From NCBI GenBank assembly GCA_034440635.1, contig JAOTON010002271.1:2147501-2211500 (forward strand): a stretch of DNA of 64,000 nt. The letters run 5' to 3'. This DNA is from Lepas anatifera (Eukaryota; Arthropoda; Thecostraca; Lepadidae). A model generated the notes under the pieces. That model searched no databases. It saw nothing but the letters and a program-made list of their open reading frames with translations, and was not told where the DNA came from. The position numbers and the translations under genes are program-made. Below are positions 11,137 through 21,545 of this stretch, piece after piece (positions within the stretch are counted from its first letter, which is position 1; every line of letters starts with the position of its first letter).

Positions 11137-13590
11137 ATGTCGTTGCTGTGGAGGTGTCTCCTGGCTTTTCTCTGCGCCTCACAAACCGGGGTTGCCGACT
11201 ACGCCAGCCTGCTGGCCCATCCAACTGACTCATGGCCGCTGGTCAACCCCTGGCATGTCCTCCTGCGCATTCGGAGAGAGTTCAAAATCCAGCAAGACCT
11301 GCATAACCGTTATCAGCTTCTCCACCAAGACAACGGCAGCAGTCACTTCCTGACCGGCACAATGGAGCTGGAGGATGTACCCGCAGGTGATTTCGCTACC
11401 GCAGAACACGCATATCACCAGCGTCCAGCTGTCCCAGGTGCAAGAGAAGAGGAGATAGCACGTGCCTTAGGACCCTACATCACCCCGATAGCGAATAAGA
11501 ATGCCAGTCGACAGTGTTTGGAGAGCAGCGAAGTTTACCTGAAGAACATACTGCACCTTCCGTGGGCGACGCAGATGTTCGATGCTACTGGAAAGCTCAC
11601 GGATGGCTTGCTGAGCGGAAACCTAAATCCGTGGGGAAACTGGGACGAATGCTTGAACACCACCGGCTCTTTCAACTACACTGGCGGTACCAAAGTAGAA
11701 GAAATCACCTTCACTGGCAAGTATATCTTAGTATTTGTGTCAAAGCAAAGAATAATGGCTGCCAATAATTTTACTGCCACGATAGCTCGGGCTCGGGTCG
11801 GTGTCGCCCCAATCGTGCCATACTTGCCTGACCTCGTCAGCCCAAGCGTTGGCGTGTGCATCCCATCTACCTGCACGGCATCGGAGCTTATGCTTGGACT
11901 GAACTACGCGTTAAAAAAATACAAGCCTCCAATCTACTTCGGAACAAGCGAAGATCTGGCCTACACTAAAGACGATAAACTTGAATTGTCTTCAGGCGAT
12001 ATTGTCATGATCGTAATGCTGGCTGTAACAGGGGCTATGATGATTCTCGGAACTGCCGTTGACCTCTTGGCGGCACAAGTGACCCCGGGTACGGTGTCGG
12101 CGTGGTCTCGGATGGACAGGACCGTCAGAAAAGCGCTACCCGGAGATGCGCGCAGGGCTGTGGTTGCTTTCTCCGTCTACACGAACGGACGGAAGCTGCT
12201 GGACACGACATCTACAGGGGATACTCTCCACTGTCTTCATGGCATCAGATTCTTCTCCAACACATGGGTCATTCTAGGTCACACGTACGTCTTCCTCACC
12301 AGGGCAAAAGAACAGAATTTATCCCATGTATACAAATACTTCTCCGACGTTGCATTCCAGGCTATTAATACCACAATTTCTGTCGATTCATTCTTTCTGC
12401 TCAGTGGTCTCCTGGTTTCTTATATTTTTATGAAAAACATTGAAAGATCCAAAGGGAAAGTGAGCATAGTGATGTTTTACGTTCATCGATACATACGTCT
12501 CACCCCCGTAATGATGTTAGTTGCCGGCTTAAGGGCCACTTTGTTCGTGCACTTCGGTTCAGGACCCTACTGGGGACTTATTCCTGATTTGGGAACAAAG
12601 GCTTGTCAGAATAACTGGTGGCAGAACCTGTTGTACGTCAACAACCTGGTGGACATGGATGCCCAGTGTCTTGGGCAGACCTGGTATCTCGCCAACGATA
12701 TGCAGATGTACATTTTCTCACCCCTTGTTCTCCTGCCACTTTTCCACCGTCCCGTGCTTGGCCAGCTCTGGATCATCTTCCTGATTTGCTTCTTCACCGC
12801 CGTTAACGGAATTGAGACATCTGTTCACAAGCTCGGACCCGGAGTCGCTGCACTTCCTGGTGGTGATGATGTCAACCTGCGCTATATGAAACTCTGGTGT
12901 CGGGCCATGCCCTACTTGATCGGCATCTATGCAGGGTGGTTCCTGCACAAAATCCGCGGAAAGAAGGTCACTCTGCCACCGCAGGTGGTTGCTATTGGTT
13001 GGATCACTTCCTCTCTCACCGGCTGTTTGATTGTTTATGGTAAGTATGGAATAGCGCAGACTGTAGCTTCGTCCGTGATCTATTCAATGCTGTACCGCAC
13101 GGCGTGGGCCGTCTGCGTGGCCTGGGTCATCTTCGCCTGCGTCAAGGGCTATGGAGGAGTAATCGACTCCCTCCTATCCTGGAAAGCCTTGATTCCGCTC
13201 AGTCGACTTACCTATACTTCTTTTCTGGTGTCGATATCCATTCAATATTTATATCTATTCTCTAACAAGGCTCCTTGGCACCTGGATCAAACGTTTATCG
13301 TCTACATTTTTCTGGGGTCTCTTCCTATTATCTATATCGTGTCTCTCTTACTCTCACTAGCCTTTGAATCACCCATGATAGCTCTTGAGAGAATAGTTTT
13401 TCCTCCAGCGAACAGACCTACACAAGCTCAAAGGGCCAAAAAAGCACAGTCTGGAGCCAATGGTGAACACCGAAGCAGAGTGGTTCAGGCAGAGGATAAT
13501 GGCGCTTTCAAACTTGCTGCCGCTCAGGGTCAAAGTGAAACGTCAGGCTCCTTACCGGAAACAGAAATGAAGACAACACACAAGAGCTAG
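11137..13590 (+). CDS. nrf-6: Nose resistant to fluoxetine protein 6-like acyltransferase, intronless
   Basis: The product is an 817-residue membrane protein of the NRF-6 family, which combines an extracellular cysteine-containing NRF domain with a multi-pass acyltransferase-3 domain. The first in-frame ATG is at 11137; the frame stays open upstream only to a TAG at 11074, without another ATG. Residues 1-21 (MSLLWRCLLAFLCASQTGVAD) look like a signal peptide. The NRF domain follows, with QCLESSEVYLKNILHLPWA, NPWGNWDECL and GVCIPSTCTASEL. The acyltransferase part starts with LHGIRFFSNTWVILGHTY (about residue 367) and continues with SVDSFFLLSGLLVSYIF, RLTPVMM, GQTWYLANDMQMYIFSPL and a C-terminal ESPMIALE. 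About ten membrane segments can be seen. Worm nrf-6 acts in lipid and drug uptake; the role here is unknown. It has no introns and lies on the strand opposite the GRXCR1-like gene, inside its last intron. The reading frame is intact, so it is probably functional. Confidence 0.92.
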   Translation: MSLLWRCLLAFLCASQTGVADYASLLAHPTDSWPLVNPWHVLLRIRREFKIQQDLHNRYQLLHQDNGSSHFLTGTMELEDVPAGDFATAEHAYHQRPAVPGAREEEIARALGPYITPIANKNASRQCLESSEVYLKNILHLPWATQMFDATGKLTDGLLSGNLNPWGNWDECLNTTGSFNYTGGTKVEEITFTGKYILVFVSKQRIMAANNFTATIARARVGVAPIVPYLPDLVSPSVGVCIPSTCTASELMLGLNYALKKYKPPIYFGTSEDLAYTKDDKLELSSGDIVMIVMLAVTGAMMILGTAVDLLAAQVTPGTVSAWSRMDRTVRKALPGDARRAVVAFSVYTNGRKLLDTTSTGDTLHCLHGIRFFSNTWVILGHTYVFLTRAKEQNLSHVYKYFSDVAFQAINTTISVDSFFLLSGLLVSYIFMKNIERSKGKVSIVMFYVHRYIRLTPVMMLVAGLRATLFVHFGSGPYWGLIPDLGTKACQNNWWQNLLYVNNLVDMDAQCLGQTWYLANDMQMYIFSPLVLLPLFHRPVLGQLWIIFLICFFTAVNGIETSVHKLGPGVAALPGGDDVNLRYMKLWCRAMPYLIGIYAGWFLHKIRGKKVTLPPQVVAIGWITSSLTGCLIVYGKYGIAQTVASSVIYSMLYRTAWAVCVAWVIFACVKGYGGVIDSLLSWKALIPLSRLTYTSFLVSISIQYLYLFSNKAPWHLDQTFIVYIFLGSLPIIYIVSLLLSLAFESPMIALERIVFPPANRPTQAQRAKKAQSGANGEHRSRVVQAEDNGAFKLAAAQGQSETSGSLPETEMKTTHKS

Positions 13591-14000
13591 AGACAACAAT
13601 GCAAACTTTCCGACGGCATTAGACAAGCAGAAATTGAGAACCTCTTATTCCTAGTTATCATTGTCTTAGGATCCGGTCTATGGGACACCTTCACGTGCAG
13701 CTGTGTGATAAGAAGACACGAAAAACAAGAGAGTGAGTTGGCAGATGAGCACGAGATGGTACCACGTGCACTGTCATTTCCTCCATCAGGCTCGCTTATT
13801 TTCTGGAATAAATGGCTATGATGGCAGGTGACTGACGTGAAATCAGGACTCGAGTTCCTCAGGAGCCAGCTGAGGCAACATTCTGGTGAGCGAGGGAGAT
13901 GGGAGAAGAAAGGCGACCTTGCTTTCCTGGGTAGAAAACACTACTGACAGTGAGGGAGGGGACGGAGAAAACTTCAGCCGTTAATAAAGCATGCTGCTTT
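13591..14000 (+). terminator. 3' UTR and polyadenylation signals of the NRF-6-like gene
   Basis: Two AATAAA hexamers follow the stop codon, at 13807-13812 and 13983-13988. The second is followed by a T/GT-rich stretch (about 14022-14041), the usual downstream element. The 3' UTR would be about 220 or 400 nt. No poly(A) remnant is seen, so nothing marks a recent retrocopy. Confidence 0.5.
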
Positions 14001-14827
14001 TTGGTCCATCGTGCTTAATTTTGTTTTTGTTTTTCATTTTTTAGAACGGTTTTCGCATAATTTTGTCCATGTTTCCGCAGTTTATAGTCCATTTTCCACT
14101 TACGGGCGGAGGATTCGAGGGAGGAAAATTACATTTTCAGCCTTTCGAGGGCCATAGCCCTTTTGACCCCCTGAATTCAACAGTGAACAAAATGACCTGC
14201 AGTTTCTACAATAACAATTCATGTCGCTTCTTTAGCGAAGTGAAGAATAGATGGTATGCTTTCTGTTCTCGTCCTGGGGGTGATATATATGTTTGTACCC
14301 TAAACACACTCGCACGCGGTGCACACGTTAGCTTTGATCTTAGCGGCGCTCTCGCTAGGAAAATCGAGGTAGGTATATAAGACTCCAAAACCATTTGCCC
14401 ATCCGGAGTATCTGGAGTGTGGGAGCTGCACACCCATGCTCGCGAAATCCTCCTCAGTTACCGTTTTACGAGTCTCGGAAAGGTGTAGGAACTACCAACA
14501 AGGGACATCGGATTTTGTTCTTCAGTTTGACTACAAACAGAAAAATATCCCAGGTGGGTAGCGCATGAACGACGCATATATATTTTCTTTAAGCCGGATG
14601 GTTTAGCCATATTTTAATCATCGCAATGGGAAAAACATCCTTGCGTGAGAACCCATGGGTATCTAAGATGGATCTAGTATCTGAATCCTTCATAAGAAAA
14701 ATGACAACTTGAGGTGCACTTATTTTGGCCAGAGCTTAGCACAATAAAACAAAGTCAAACCGATTATATTTCCATTAAGAACTGATGTTCGTATGTTTAT
14801 TGTTACATTCTGCGTTGGACTACTCAC
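14001..14827. other. Intronic sequence, nothing recognised
   Basis: This lies between the NRF-6-like gene and the 22-codon exon of the GRXCR1-like gene. The open frame around 14063-14380 has no recognisable domain. No clear repeat was seen. Confidence 0.4.
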
Positions 14828-14893
14828 CTTGTACGGCTTGAGCATGCGCCGTAACTCCCCGGTCTCGTTCAGGTTTTCCACCGTCTCCGACCC
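14828..14893 (-). CDS. GRXCR1: GRXCR1-like gene, 22-codon exon (end of Grx fold)
   Basis: This 66-bp exon encodes GSETVENLNETGELRRMLKP plus YK. It matches the conserved C-terminal helix of the Grx-like domain in GRXCR proteins (pattern [GD]xxxVExLNExGELRxxLxPYK). On the minus strand it is preceded by the acceptor CGGCAG and followed by the donor GTGAGTA, both consensus, and both ends are phase 0. It therefore joins in frame to the exon at 21040-21273 upstream and 6742-6921 downstream. It is too short to be found by open-frame search. In true glutaredoxins this segment contains part of the glutathione-binding loop and the last helix. Confidence 0.9.
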
Positions 14894-17800
14894 CTGCCGA
14901 AAGGTCAGTGACTGGTCAGTTCCCTCTCTAAGTCGTCCTCAACCCCTGCTGAAGGGTCAGTGGAGGATGTCACCCTTAGGATGCCACTTATAGATATACT
15001 TTTAGTTTAGCGAAATATATGATATTCTTTTTTATTCGGAACGGGTGACTCCACAGCAACTATCCAGAACCATTCTAGATCGATAGTTCGGCTCAAATAA
15101 TGAATTAAATATCAGGACTATCATAATTTGCATGTTGGGTTGCAGCTCAATGTACGCAGGGGGCAGGGTATTTGTATGCGAGGAGGGGAGATGCCAACGA
15201 AGTGTATATCGGCATGCTGGAAGGTGGATCCGAGCGGGTTGCATGGCGAATGAACCTTGCTTGTGTTACCGTAATCTCTTCTCGTTTTTGTCACTTCACT
15301 TTTGTATGCAAATATACCTCCGGTGGAAGCCGCGGTGAACATAAATTCCCGGAGTGAATATATTCAGAATAAGCTGCCTTGGCTTCAACAGGCTTGGGCC
15401 GATTTTTTTAAGTCATGTTTTAAGAATACCGAACATTATGCAATGGATAATTTAGGTACAGTCGAGACGCAAAGTATGAACAACGCTTGAGATGAGCTTC
15501 TTTATTATTCTTCGTATTCAGAAATATTTTCAACGATGATTTCAGGTCAATTAGTGCATTTCTAATTTAATTACTGCAAATATTGGTCAAAATGCAGGTA
15601 TATGGGCTTGCTGATATCTTTATTCATCTAATGCATATTTACGGCGTTTCCTACCGTTTCGACGAACTTTGATGAATCTGGGTTAGAGATGGGATAGGAA
15701 ATTGTAATCCAGAAAACCTGACAATATTTACATGTTTACGAAAACTGCAACACCTGACTATGCTTCGTTGACAAAGTGAGAGTGCGGGGCAACATCTAAA
15801 TGGAACACCTAATGTCATTAAACATATGCCAATACACTTAAGCTCATTCCAAGGCCATTTCCAAATCTATCTAACTGTGCTATAGCTAAAAATACTCGAG
15901 TTCTACGAAAAGCAACAAACAAAGTTTAAAGCATTATCGCCGACTGGTTGTGGTTGGTATTTTGGACGGCAGGTGTCGCCTCACTCGCGCGGCCGCCACA
16001 GTGGACACAAACGAAGCGAGAGCAGGCGTGAAAAAGTGGCCGCGCCAATTTGGAGGAGACCCGCCGTCTCCGGAGAGCCGAGGAAGAGGAGAAAGCGGCC
16101 CCGGTAATGGCGAGTGTCACTTCCAGGCGGGTTGATGGAGGAGCCGCCGGTAGTCCGGGTCACACCAGCTCAGCGACAGATACGGACGCAGCCAGAGGGA
16201 GCGATGGCGCGACAGACACGCACCGTGAATGTCATGGTCACGTCCAGACAACAAGAAAAGCTGAGGAAAACTGTCTCCTAAGCCCTGCGTTTGCACTGTT
16301 CCCAACGCACTGCTCCTAAACATGACAAGCCACGTTTTCGATAGCTTCGTTTGAGGTTTGTCCTCGTCCATCTCGACTGCACAACGGATGATGCAATGAC
16401 CTGATCAGACTACTCCAGACTGCCTCCCAATGATATTTGCATCATTCCTAGTTAGCAGCACCGCTTGGATGGAGCGCTGCAGTGCAGTGCACTGCTCTCG
16501 GCTCTTACCCCGGTCAAATCATTCTTGGTACATACCAAATAATGTCTAACGTCAAATAATGTCACAATAACGCGTTGCATGACACAGGCTCCATTCTGGC
16601 AGGTGATATCCCTGCATATTGGTTTTAAGTATGTCAGCACGAAAGCATATCCCAATAGCATGAAGGCATACCCCACTCCCATCGCTTTCCAGCAAGCTAC
16701 GATTCGACGCATTTAAAGAGCTGCCATCTCGGCGTTCCCTACATCTGCCACATGTCTTGACAATCAGCTTTCTCCTCTTCTTTCTCGCTCACAGTGGCGC
16801 TCACAGAGCCAGACTGATTGGCGGAGTGAAGCGGAAGAACTCCCGTCTGGTGCTTATCGCTGATCGCACCACTCTGCTACACTGTTGGTCCTCTCAATCG
16901 ATGTGCTTCCATCACCGTCAAACTCAGAGTACTGAGCACCCCAAATGTACGTAATACCGTTCATTTTCCCATGTGCAGATCCAGGACAGGGGGCAAGGGA
17001 CCGCTGAACGATCACCAGCGCCCTTGACCCTCTCCTCCCATGCTGCTCCCGCGCCTCTCCTCCCAGGGTTTTTGAAGCATATGCGCAGCACGCAGTGTTC
17101 AGCTCAGTTGTTGTCCTATGATCGCCTGCACGGCTTTTGCATAATTCATTTCGCGAGGGAGGAATATAAAGAATCGTCACAGCTTTGTCTAGAGACCAGG
17201 TAAAGGTCATGTTTCCTTGTCATTAGGCAGTCGGAATGCTTTGAGCCGCTCTCTAAATCTGTCACGTGAATACCAAAGTACAATCTTCCTGCTCGGTCGG
17301 CTGCTTCACTTGGAAAGCAAAACATACAAACTAAAAATTGAGTTTTTCTACCGAAAGCAGCCCTGATGACACGGAAAAAACTGAAGAGCAAATTGGTCGG
17401 AAAATCAAAGCCGTCGGCATTCTATACCATTTTCAGTATGGGTCAGCCTTAGCCCAGAGTTCACATGCGGGGGCTGACAGACCTATGTACACTGACCACA
17501 TGATTGGATACCAGGGTTATCTATGTAAATACATTAAGCCCGTGATCTTTGATACATCCGGACATGCTGGGTAACAATGCAATCTGATACGTCCTAAGAG
17601 CTCAAGATAGCTTCATCACAAGGTATCTTCACAAGAACCATGCGTACAAGCTTTTATATATTTAGATTTTAAGATACAACACAATTGTATAAATTTTCGT
17701 TTTATTTCTTTTACATGCTTATAACGAACCAATAAACGTGCATTTTTTATATATCCTTATTGTTTTTTATTAATACGTTCAACAATCACGAGAAACCAAA

Positions 17801-20190
17801 CAGCACCTTAGACACTGCGCTTTAGTGGAATTATCTACGCCATGGTAACTGCAAGAGTCCTCAAATATGGTTTCAGTGTTATGAAAAACTAATTTCTTTG
17901 AATTAACATAAAAATAATTCAGCTCTATGAAGTGAAATAAAAAACATCATCTGTAAAACAATACTCACTCTTTGGGAATGCCGAATACTTTTTGGAGGCG
18001 AATAAAATGTCCAATGAATTCAAACTCAGCAAGTTAGTAGTCATTCACTAAATAAAGAAAAACAAAAAATTGCAGATCAGTTCCCAAAACTTGCCTTTTA
18101 CGCTTTTGCTGCTGACAAAACACCTATGAATCTGGTAAGTTTCAATGTTAAAGACGATGAATCAATTTTCTGACGCCCTGATGACGTCACAACATGGTGG
18201 ACCGTGGCCAGGGGCTGCGTAGTGCTCTTCCCTTCCCCATACCAACACCCTTCCTCGTGCCATACTGATGTAGAATATTGTTAATAGTTCCCATTTTCCA
18301 AGGTCAGACCTCCATCACTTCTAATTGCTCGTGGTAAAACGCAGCTGGAAGACTGCAGCGGTCGGATCAGCACCCAACCGTGAATTTGGGTCAGGCACGA
18401 GCCCTGGGGAAGCGTTCGGTACCAACGGGCGTGACGTGTGAGCCCACCGACTGTGACGTCAGCACTCAACCGGCGTGACGTCACTGCTCTTCTTCGTGAC
18501 TATGGACGGAGCAACTCGAATCTCGGTCAGTCAACATTAATGCAGCTCAGAAACGGGCGAAAGTGTCAACAGCGCGTAGAGATAAATAACATATGTAATA
18601 CGCTATCAAATACCTTCCAAAATAATAATAACTACATGCAACAATATGTTATGTTGATGATATGTGGTTTGGGCTGCACCCTCACAACTAGGATGAAAAA
18701 TTGAGTGGGATCAGTGGCCGGGCACAGTAACTCATCAGAATATTAAAAAAAACAGTTGCTTTAAAAAATATTCATTGTTCATCGTATGATCACCAAAGTC
18801 TAATTAATCTCCCTCAAACAATTATTACATTAAATTGCTGATGATGGGCTGTGCTCGAATACGGAAAATCTGACGGTACCTGACTTGTCGTCCCAGAACC
18901 GGAGACCAGCCAAATGGCATCACCATATACTCATGCAGCTCGTTGCAGCATTGCATAATCTAGCAATAATGTAATAAGACTAATTACAAAAGTATAAAGT
19001 AATGATGCATTACAAATTAAAAAATTATAATTGCAATAATAATCTGTGTTGAGAATATCACAGCTAGCTTGATATAAATTCTAAACATTTTTAGCGTGTC
19101 AAACCCCTCAACAGATATTATGGCTAAGCTAAACCGAGTATTGAGGAGGCCTCCTCCTCCTCCTGCTCGGAATGAGTCACGCGCCAGTCATCTTTCACCA
19201 GGAACACGAGGTGAGATTGCAGTGGCACTCCCGGATGACCATTCACAGAGATTGTCGGGGCAGCAGGCTTTGCTAGTTTGAAGGCAATCGGGCGGTCAGT
19301 GCCGCATCTAGGCCGATGGTAAGTTGGCGGTAACGGCGCTCAAATTTGTCAAAACCATTGTGTTTTTTAAGGTGAAGGTCGGGGCATTGACTGGGGCTGT
19401 TTTTTTCGCTCCGCCTCTGCACCCAGCCCTGAACAGAGTCCGAATCAGTTCTTCCAAAAGAGTAAGCGAGTGGAAGTCAAAAGGCGTGTCTTAAGCTCTT
19501 TCAGAAGGAAATCACTTCGCTTGACAGTGAAGTTCCGTACCAACGTATATTTCATACACAAATCCCCGCAAAATACTGAGGTTTCCCACGCATTTATTCA
19601 TCGACTGATGTTACGTACTTAATTACATTCGCAGGCATTCACTCATTTCATACCGTGATTACCGTTACAACATAACTCTCACCCATTGTAGCACTTCCCT
19701 ATCATTAAAGTCATGTTCCCCCAGTGCACCTTGCCCCGCAACTGGGCGTGGTTGCGTTACAAAAGCTGGTTAACCTTCTGGTGCACCCTCGGAAAATCTC
19801 TGAGGTCAAATGTCAGGTGTACGGGTCACACGACTTCAAGCTACAGGAATACTTGACCCTTGACCGGCAGGCAGCGGGGAGAATAGGAACTGAATAGATG
19901 ACATTTTTCTAGAGCTGCCACACGGTTAAGACCCTAGCGGGTATGATGATAAGGCTGCATTTGACACGTACGGACCCAAAGTAAAGGAATATAACTAAGC
20001 ACTGCAAGAACATCTTATCAAGGATCCAAAATGGCACATGGTACGACCAAAGACGTTTAACCTAGTTGCAAGGAGCCCTCGAGCCTTGTTTGAAAACAGA
20101 TACTACACATCTCCTTTTGATAGAGCTCTCCACAGTCACGCATCCCGACACCACAGATACCAAACCACTTCTGGAGACACTCAAACCGAG
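14894..20190. other. Intron of the GRXCR1-like gene, distal part
   Basis: This 5.3-kb stretch is intronic and contains no gene I can name. A CpG-rich patch at about 15960-16240 reads (plus) as a charged peptide with ETRRLRRAEEEEKAAP just before a GTAATG word, but the frame is stopped closely upstream. A minus-strand ATG frame of 86 codons (16455-16712) has a hydrophobic N-terminus and CRDITCQNGAC; its reality is unproven. 17640-19080 is AT-rich. Confidence 0.4.
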
Positions 20191-21039
20191 CAGCCAGTCC
20201 TAGATAAATACTCACCTGGACCACTTGCCTGGCCCCCGATATACACTCATCCCCTGCAGCCAGCCCCTCGAGAAGTACTCATCCCCTGCAGGGGCGGACG
20301 CAGGCCCAAGTTTTGAGGGGGGCAAACCCATGTCTGCCTCTCCTCCTGAGGGGGGGAGTGGGAGCGAAGATTTTTTGCTCTACAGACCTAGTTTAAACAC
20401 CTTTTTTCAAAAATTTCTCCGGCGTTTGGGGGGCCAAAAGATAGTTTGGCCCCCTCCAGCGATTTTGGGGGCCATGACCGGAATGCCCCCCTGCGTCCGC
20501 CAATGACCCCCTCAGCTGACCCGAGAAGCCCCTGCAGCTGACCCCGAGAAGAACTCGCCCCCAGCAGTTGGCCCTCGAAAAGCACTCCCCCACAGTTGGC
20601 CCTCGAAAAGCACTCATCCCCAACAGTTGGCCCTCGATGAAGAGCAGCGGTGGCTGCAAACCCCCGAGAAGTACTCACCCCCAGCAGTTGACGCCGAGAA
20701 GTACTCACCCCCAGCAGCTGACCCCGAGAAGTACTCACCCCCAGCAGCTGACCCCGAGAAGTACTCACCCCCAGCAGCTGACCCCGAGAAGTACTCACCC
20801 CCAGCAGCTGACCCCGAGAAAGTACGCACCCCCAGCAGCTGACCCCGAGAAGTACTCACCCCCAGCAGCTGGCCCCGAGAAGTACTCACCCCCATCAGCT
20901 GACCCCGAGAAGTACTCACCCCGAGCAGCTGACCCCGAGAAGTACTCACCCCCAGCAGCTGACCCCGAGAAGTACTCACCCCCAGCAGCTGGCCCCGAGA
21001 AGTACTCACTCCCATCAGCTGACCCCGAGAAGCACTCAC
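20191..21039 (-). repeat. 30-bp minisatellite made of repeated 5' splice sites
   Basis: On the minus strand the Grx exon runs directly into a tandem array whose unit is CAGCTGCTGGGGGTGAGTAC followed by TTCTCGGGGT. The core runs 20671-21050 with 13 units, and degenerate units continue to about 20200. Each unit contains the exon end LLG plus the intron start GTGAGT; 12 of 13 core units keep GTGAGT, and one (20822-20851) has GTGCGT. The unit is ten codons long, so the frame stays open as QLLGVSTSRG repeats for about seven units until one extra base (20821) shifts it. A partial copy of the exon end, including QPPLLF and EGQLLG, recurs near 20633-20660. A hAT element interrupts the array at 20289-20505. 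Confidence 0.9.
20289..20505. mobile_element. hAT-like MITE (GGCGGACGC family), copy 1
   Basis: The ends are CAGGGGCGGACGCAGGCC and the complement of CATTGGCGGACGCAGGGG, with flanks ATCCCCTG and ACCCCCTC (6 of 8 identical). It is 217 bp long and matches the copy at 39380-39599, which has a perfect 8-bp duplication. It is inserted in the degenerate part of the splice-site minisatellite. Confidence 0.75.
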
Positions 21040-21273
21040 CCCCAGCAGCTGACCCTCGAGGAAGAGCAGCGGTGGCTGAACGTCGTCGCTGCCGAGTCGG
21101 GTCCGCAGCTCCTCCTGATTGGCCGTGCTCAGGAACAAGTCCCGCTCGTCGAACACCACCATCAGCTGTCGCAGGATCTGGCGCACGCGCAGACAGCGGG
21201 CGTAGGTGGAGCGCACTACTCCCATGGTGGTGACGTACAGCACCAGTCGGCCGCGCTCCCGCTCCTTAAAGCC
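21040..21273 (-). CDS. GRXCR1: GRXCR1-like gene, Grx-fold exon
   Basis: This 78-codon exon encodes most of the Grx-like domain. Visible landmarks are LVLYVTTMGVVRSTYARC, VRQILRQLMVVFDERD, STANQEELRTRLGSD and QPPLLFLEGQLLG. This is the GRXCR pattern (YTTSMGxxRxTYxKC, FEERDxxMS, PQLFVxGQxIG). The CxxC catalytic motif of true glutaredoxins is replaced by TTMG, so redox catalysis by the usual mechanism is not expected. On the minus strand the acceptor is GTGTTTTTCAG and the donor GGG|GTGAGTGC, phase 0 at both ends. The donor is the first unit of a tandem array of near-identical donors. The preceding first exon ends in phase 1, so an extra exon is expected between them. Confidence 0.9.
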
Positions 21274-21349
21274 CTGAAAAACACACGGCAGATAGGTCAG
21301 ATCGATACTAGGGCCAGGTAGCTAGGTGTGTATGCGCAGTGCAGAGCGG

Positions 21350-21545
21350 GTGAAAATAATTTTTGGGGCTTATCGACGCACCAACTGCCAGGGTCATATG
21401 GCGTCGCCAACTCTTTCCCTGTTGGAAGGGTTTCTCGGGAGCCAGCTTGCTCCTTGTTCAGGAAGCCGCCGGGCCTTGAACCCGGGTCGGCTGAATGGAA
21501 GCCAGCTACGCTGACCACTCCACTACCGCGCCCCTGCAGAGCGGG
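21350..21545 (-). mobile_element. tRNA-derived SINE, copy 1
   Basis: On the minus strand a tRNA-like head is visible, with an A-box-like TAGTGGAGTGG and a B-box GGGTTCAAGGCC. A tail follows, GAGTTGGCGACGCCATATGA then GGCAGTTGGTGCGTCG. The same tail lies in the copy at 43378-43545. The two heads differ more than the tails. Confidence 0.7.

Noticed and set aside
20191..21050. CRISPR-like array of short repeats
   Set aside because: The units are contiguous without unique spacers, and the setting is an animal gene.
20568..21243. Long frames with repeated STHPQQLTPR or YSPPAADPEK peptides
   Set aside because: They are alternative-frame readings of the 30-bp minisatellite. Only the part up to 21040 on the minus strand has homology.
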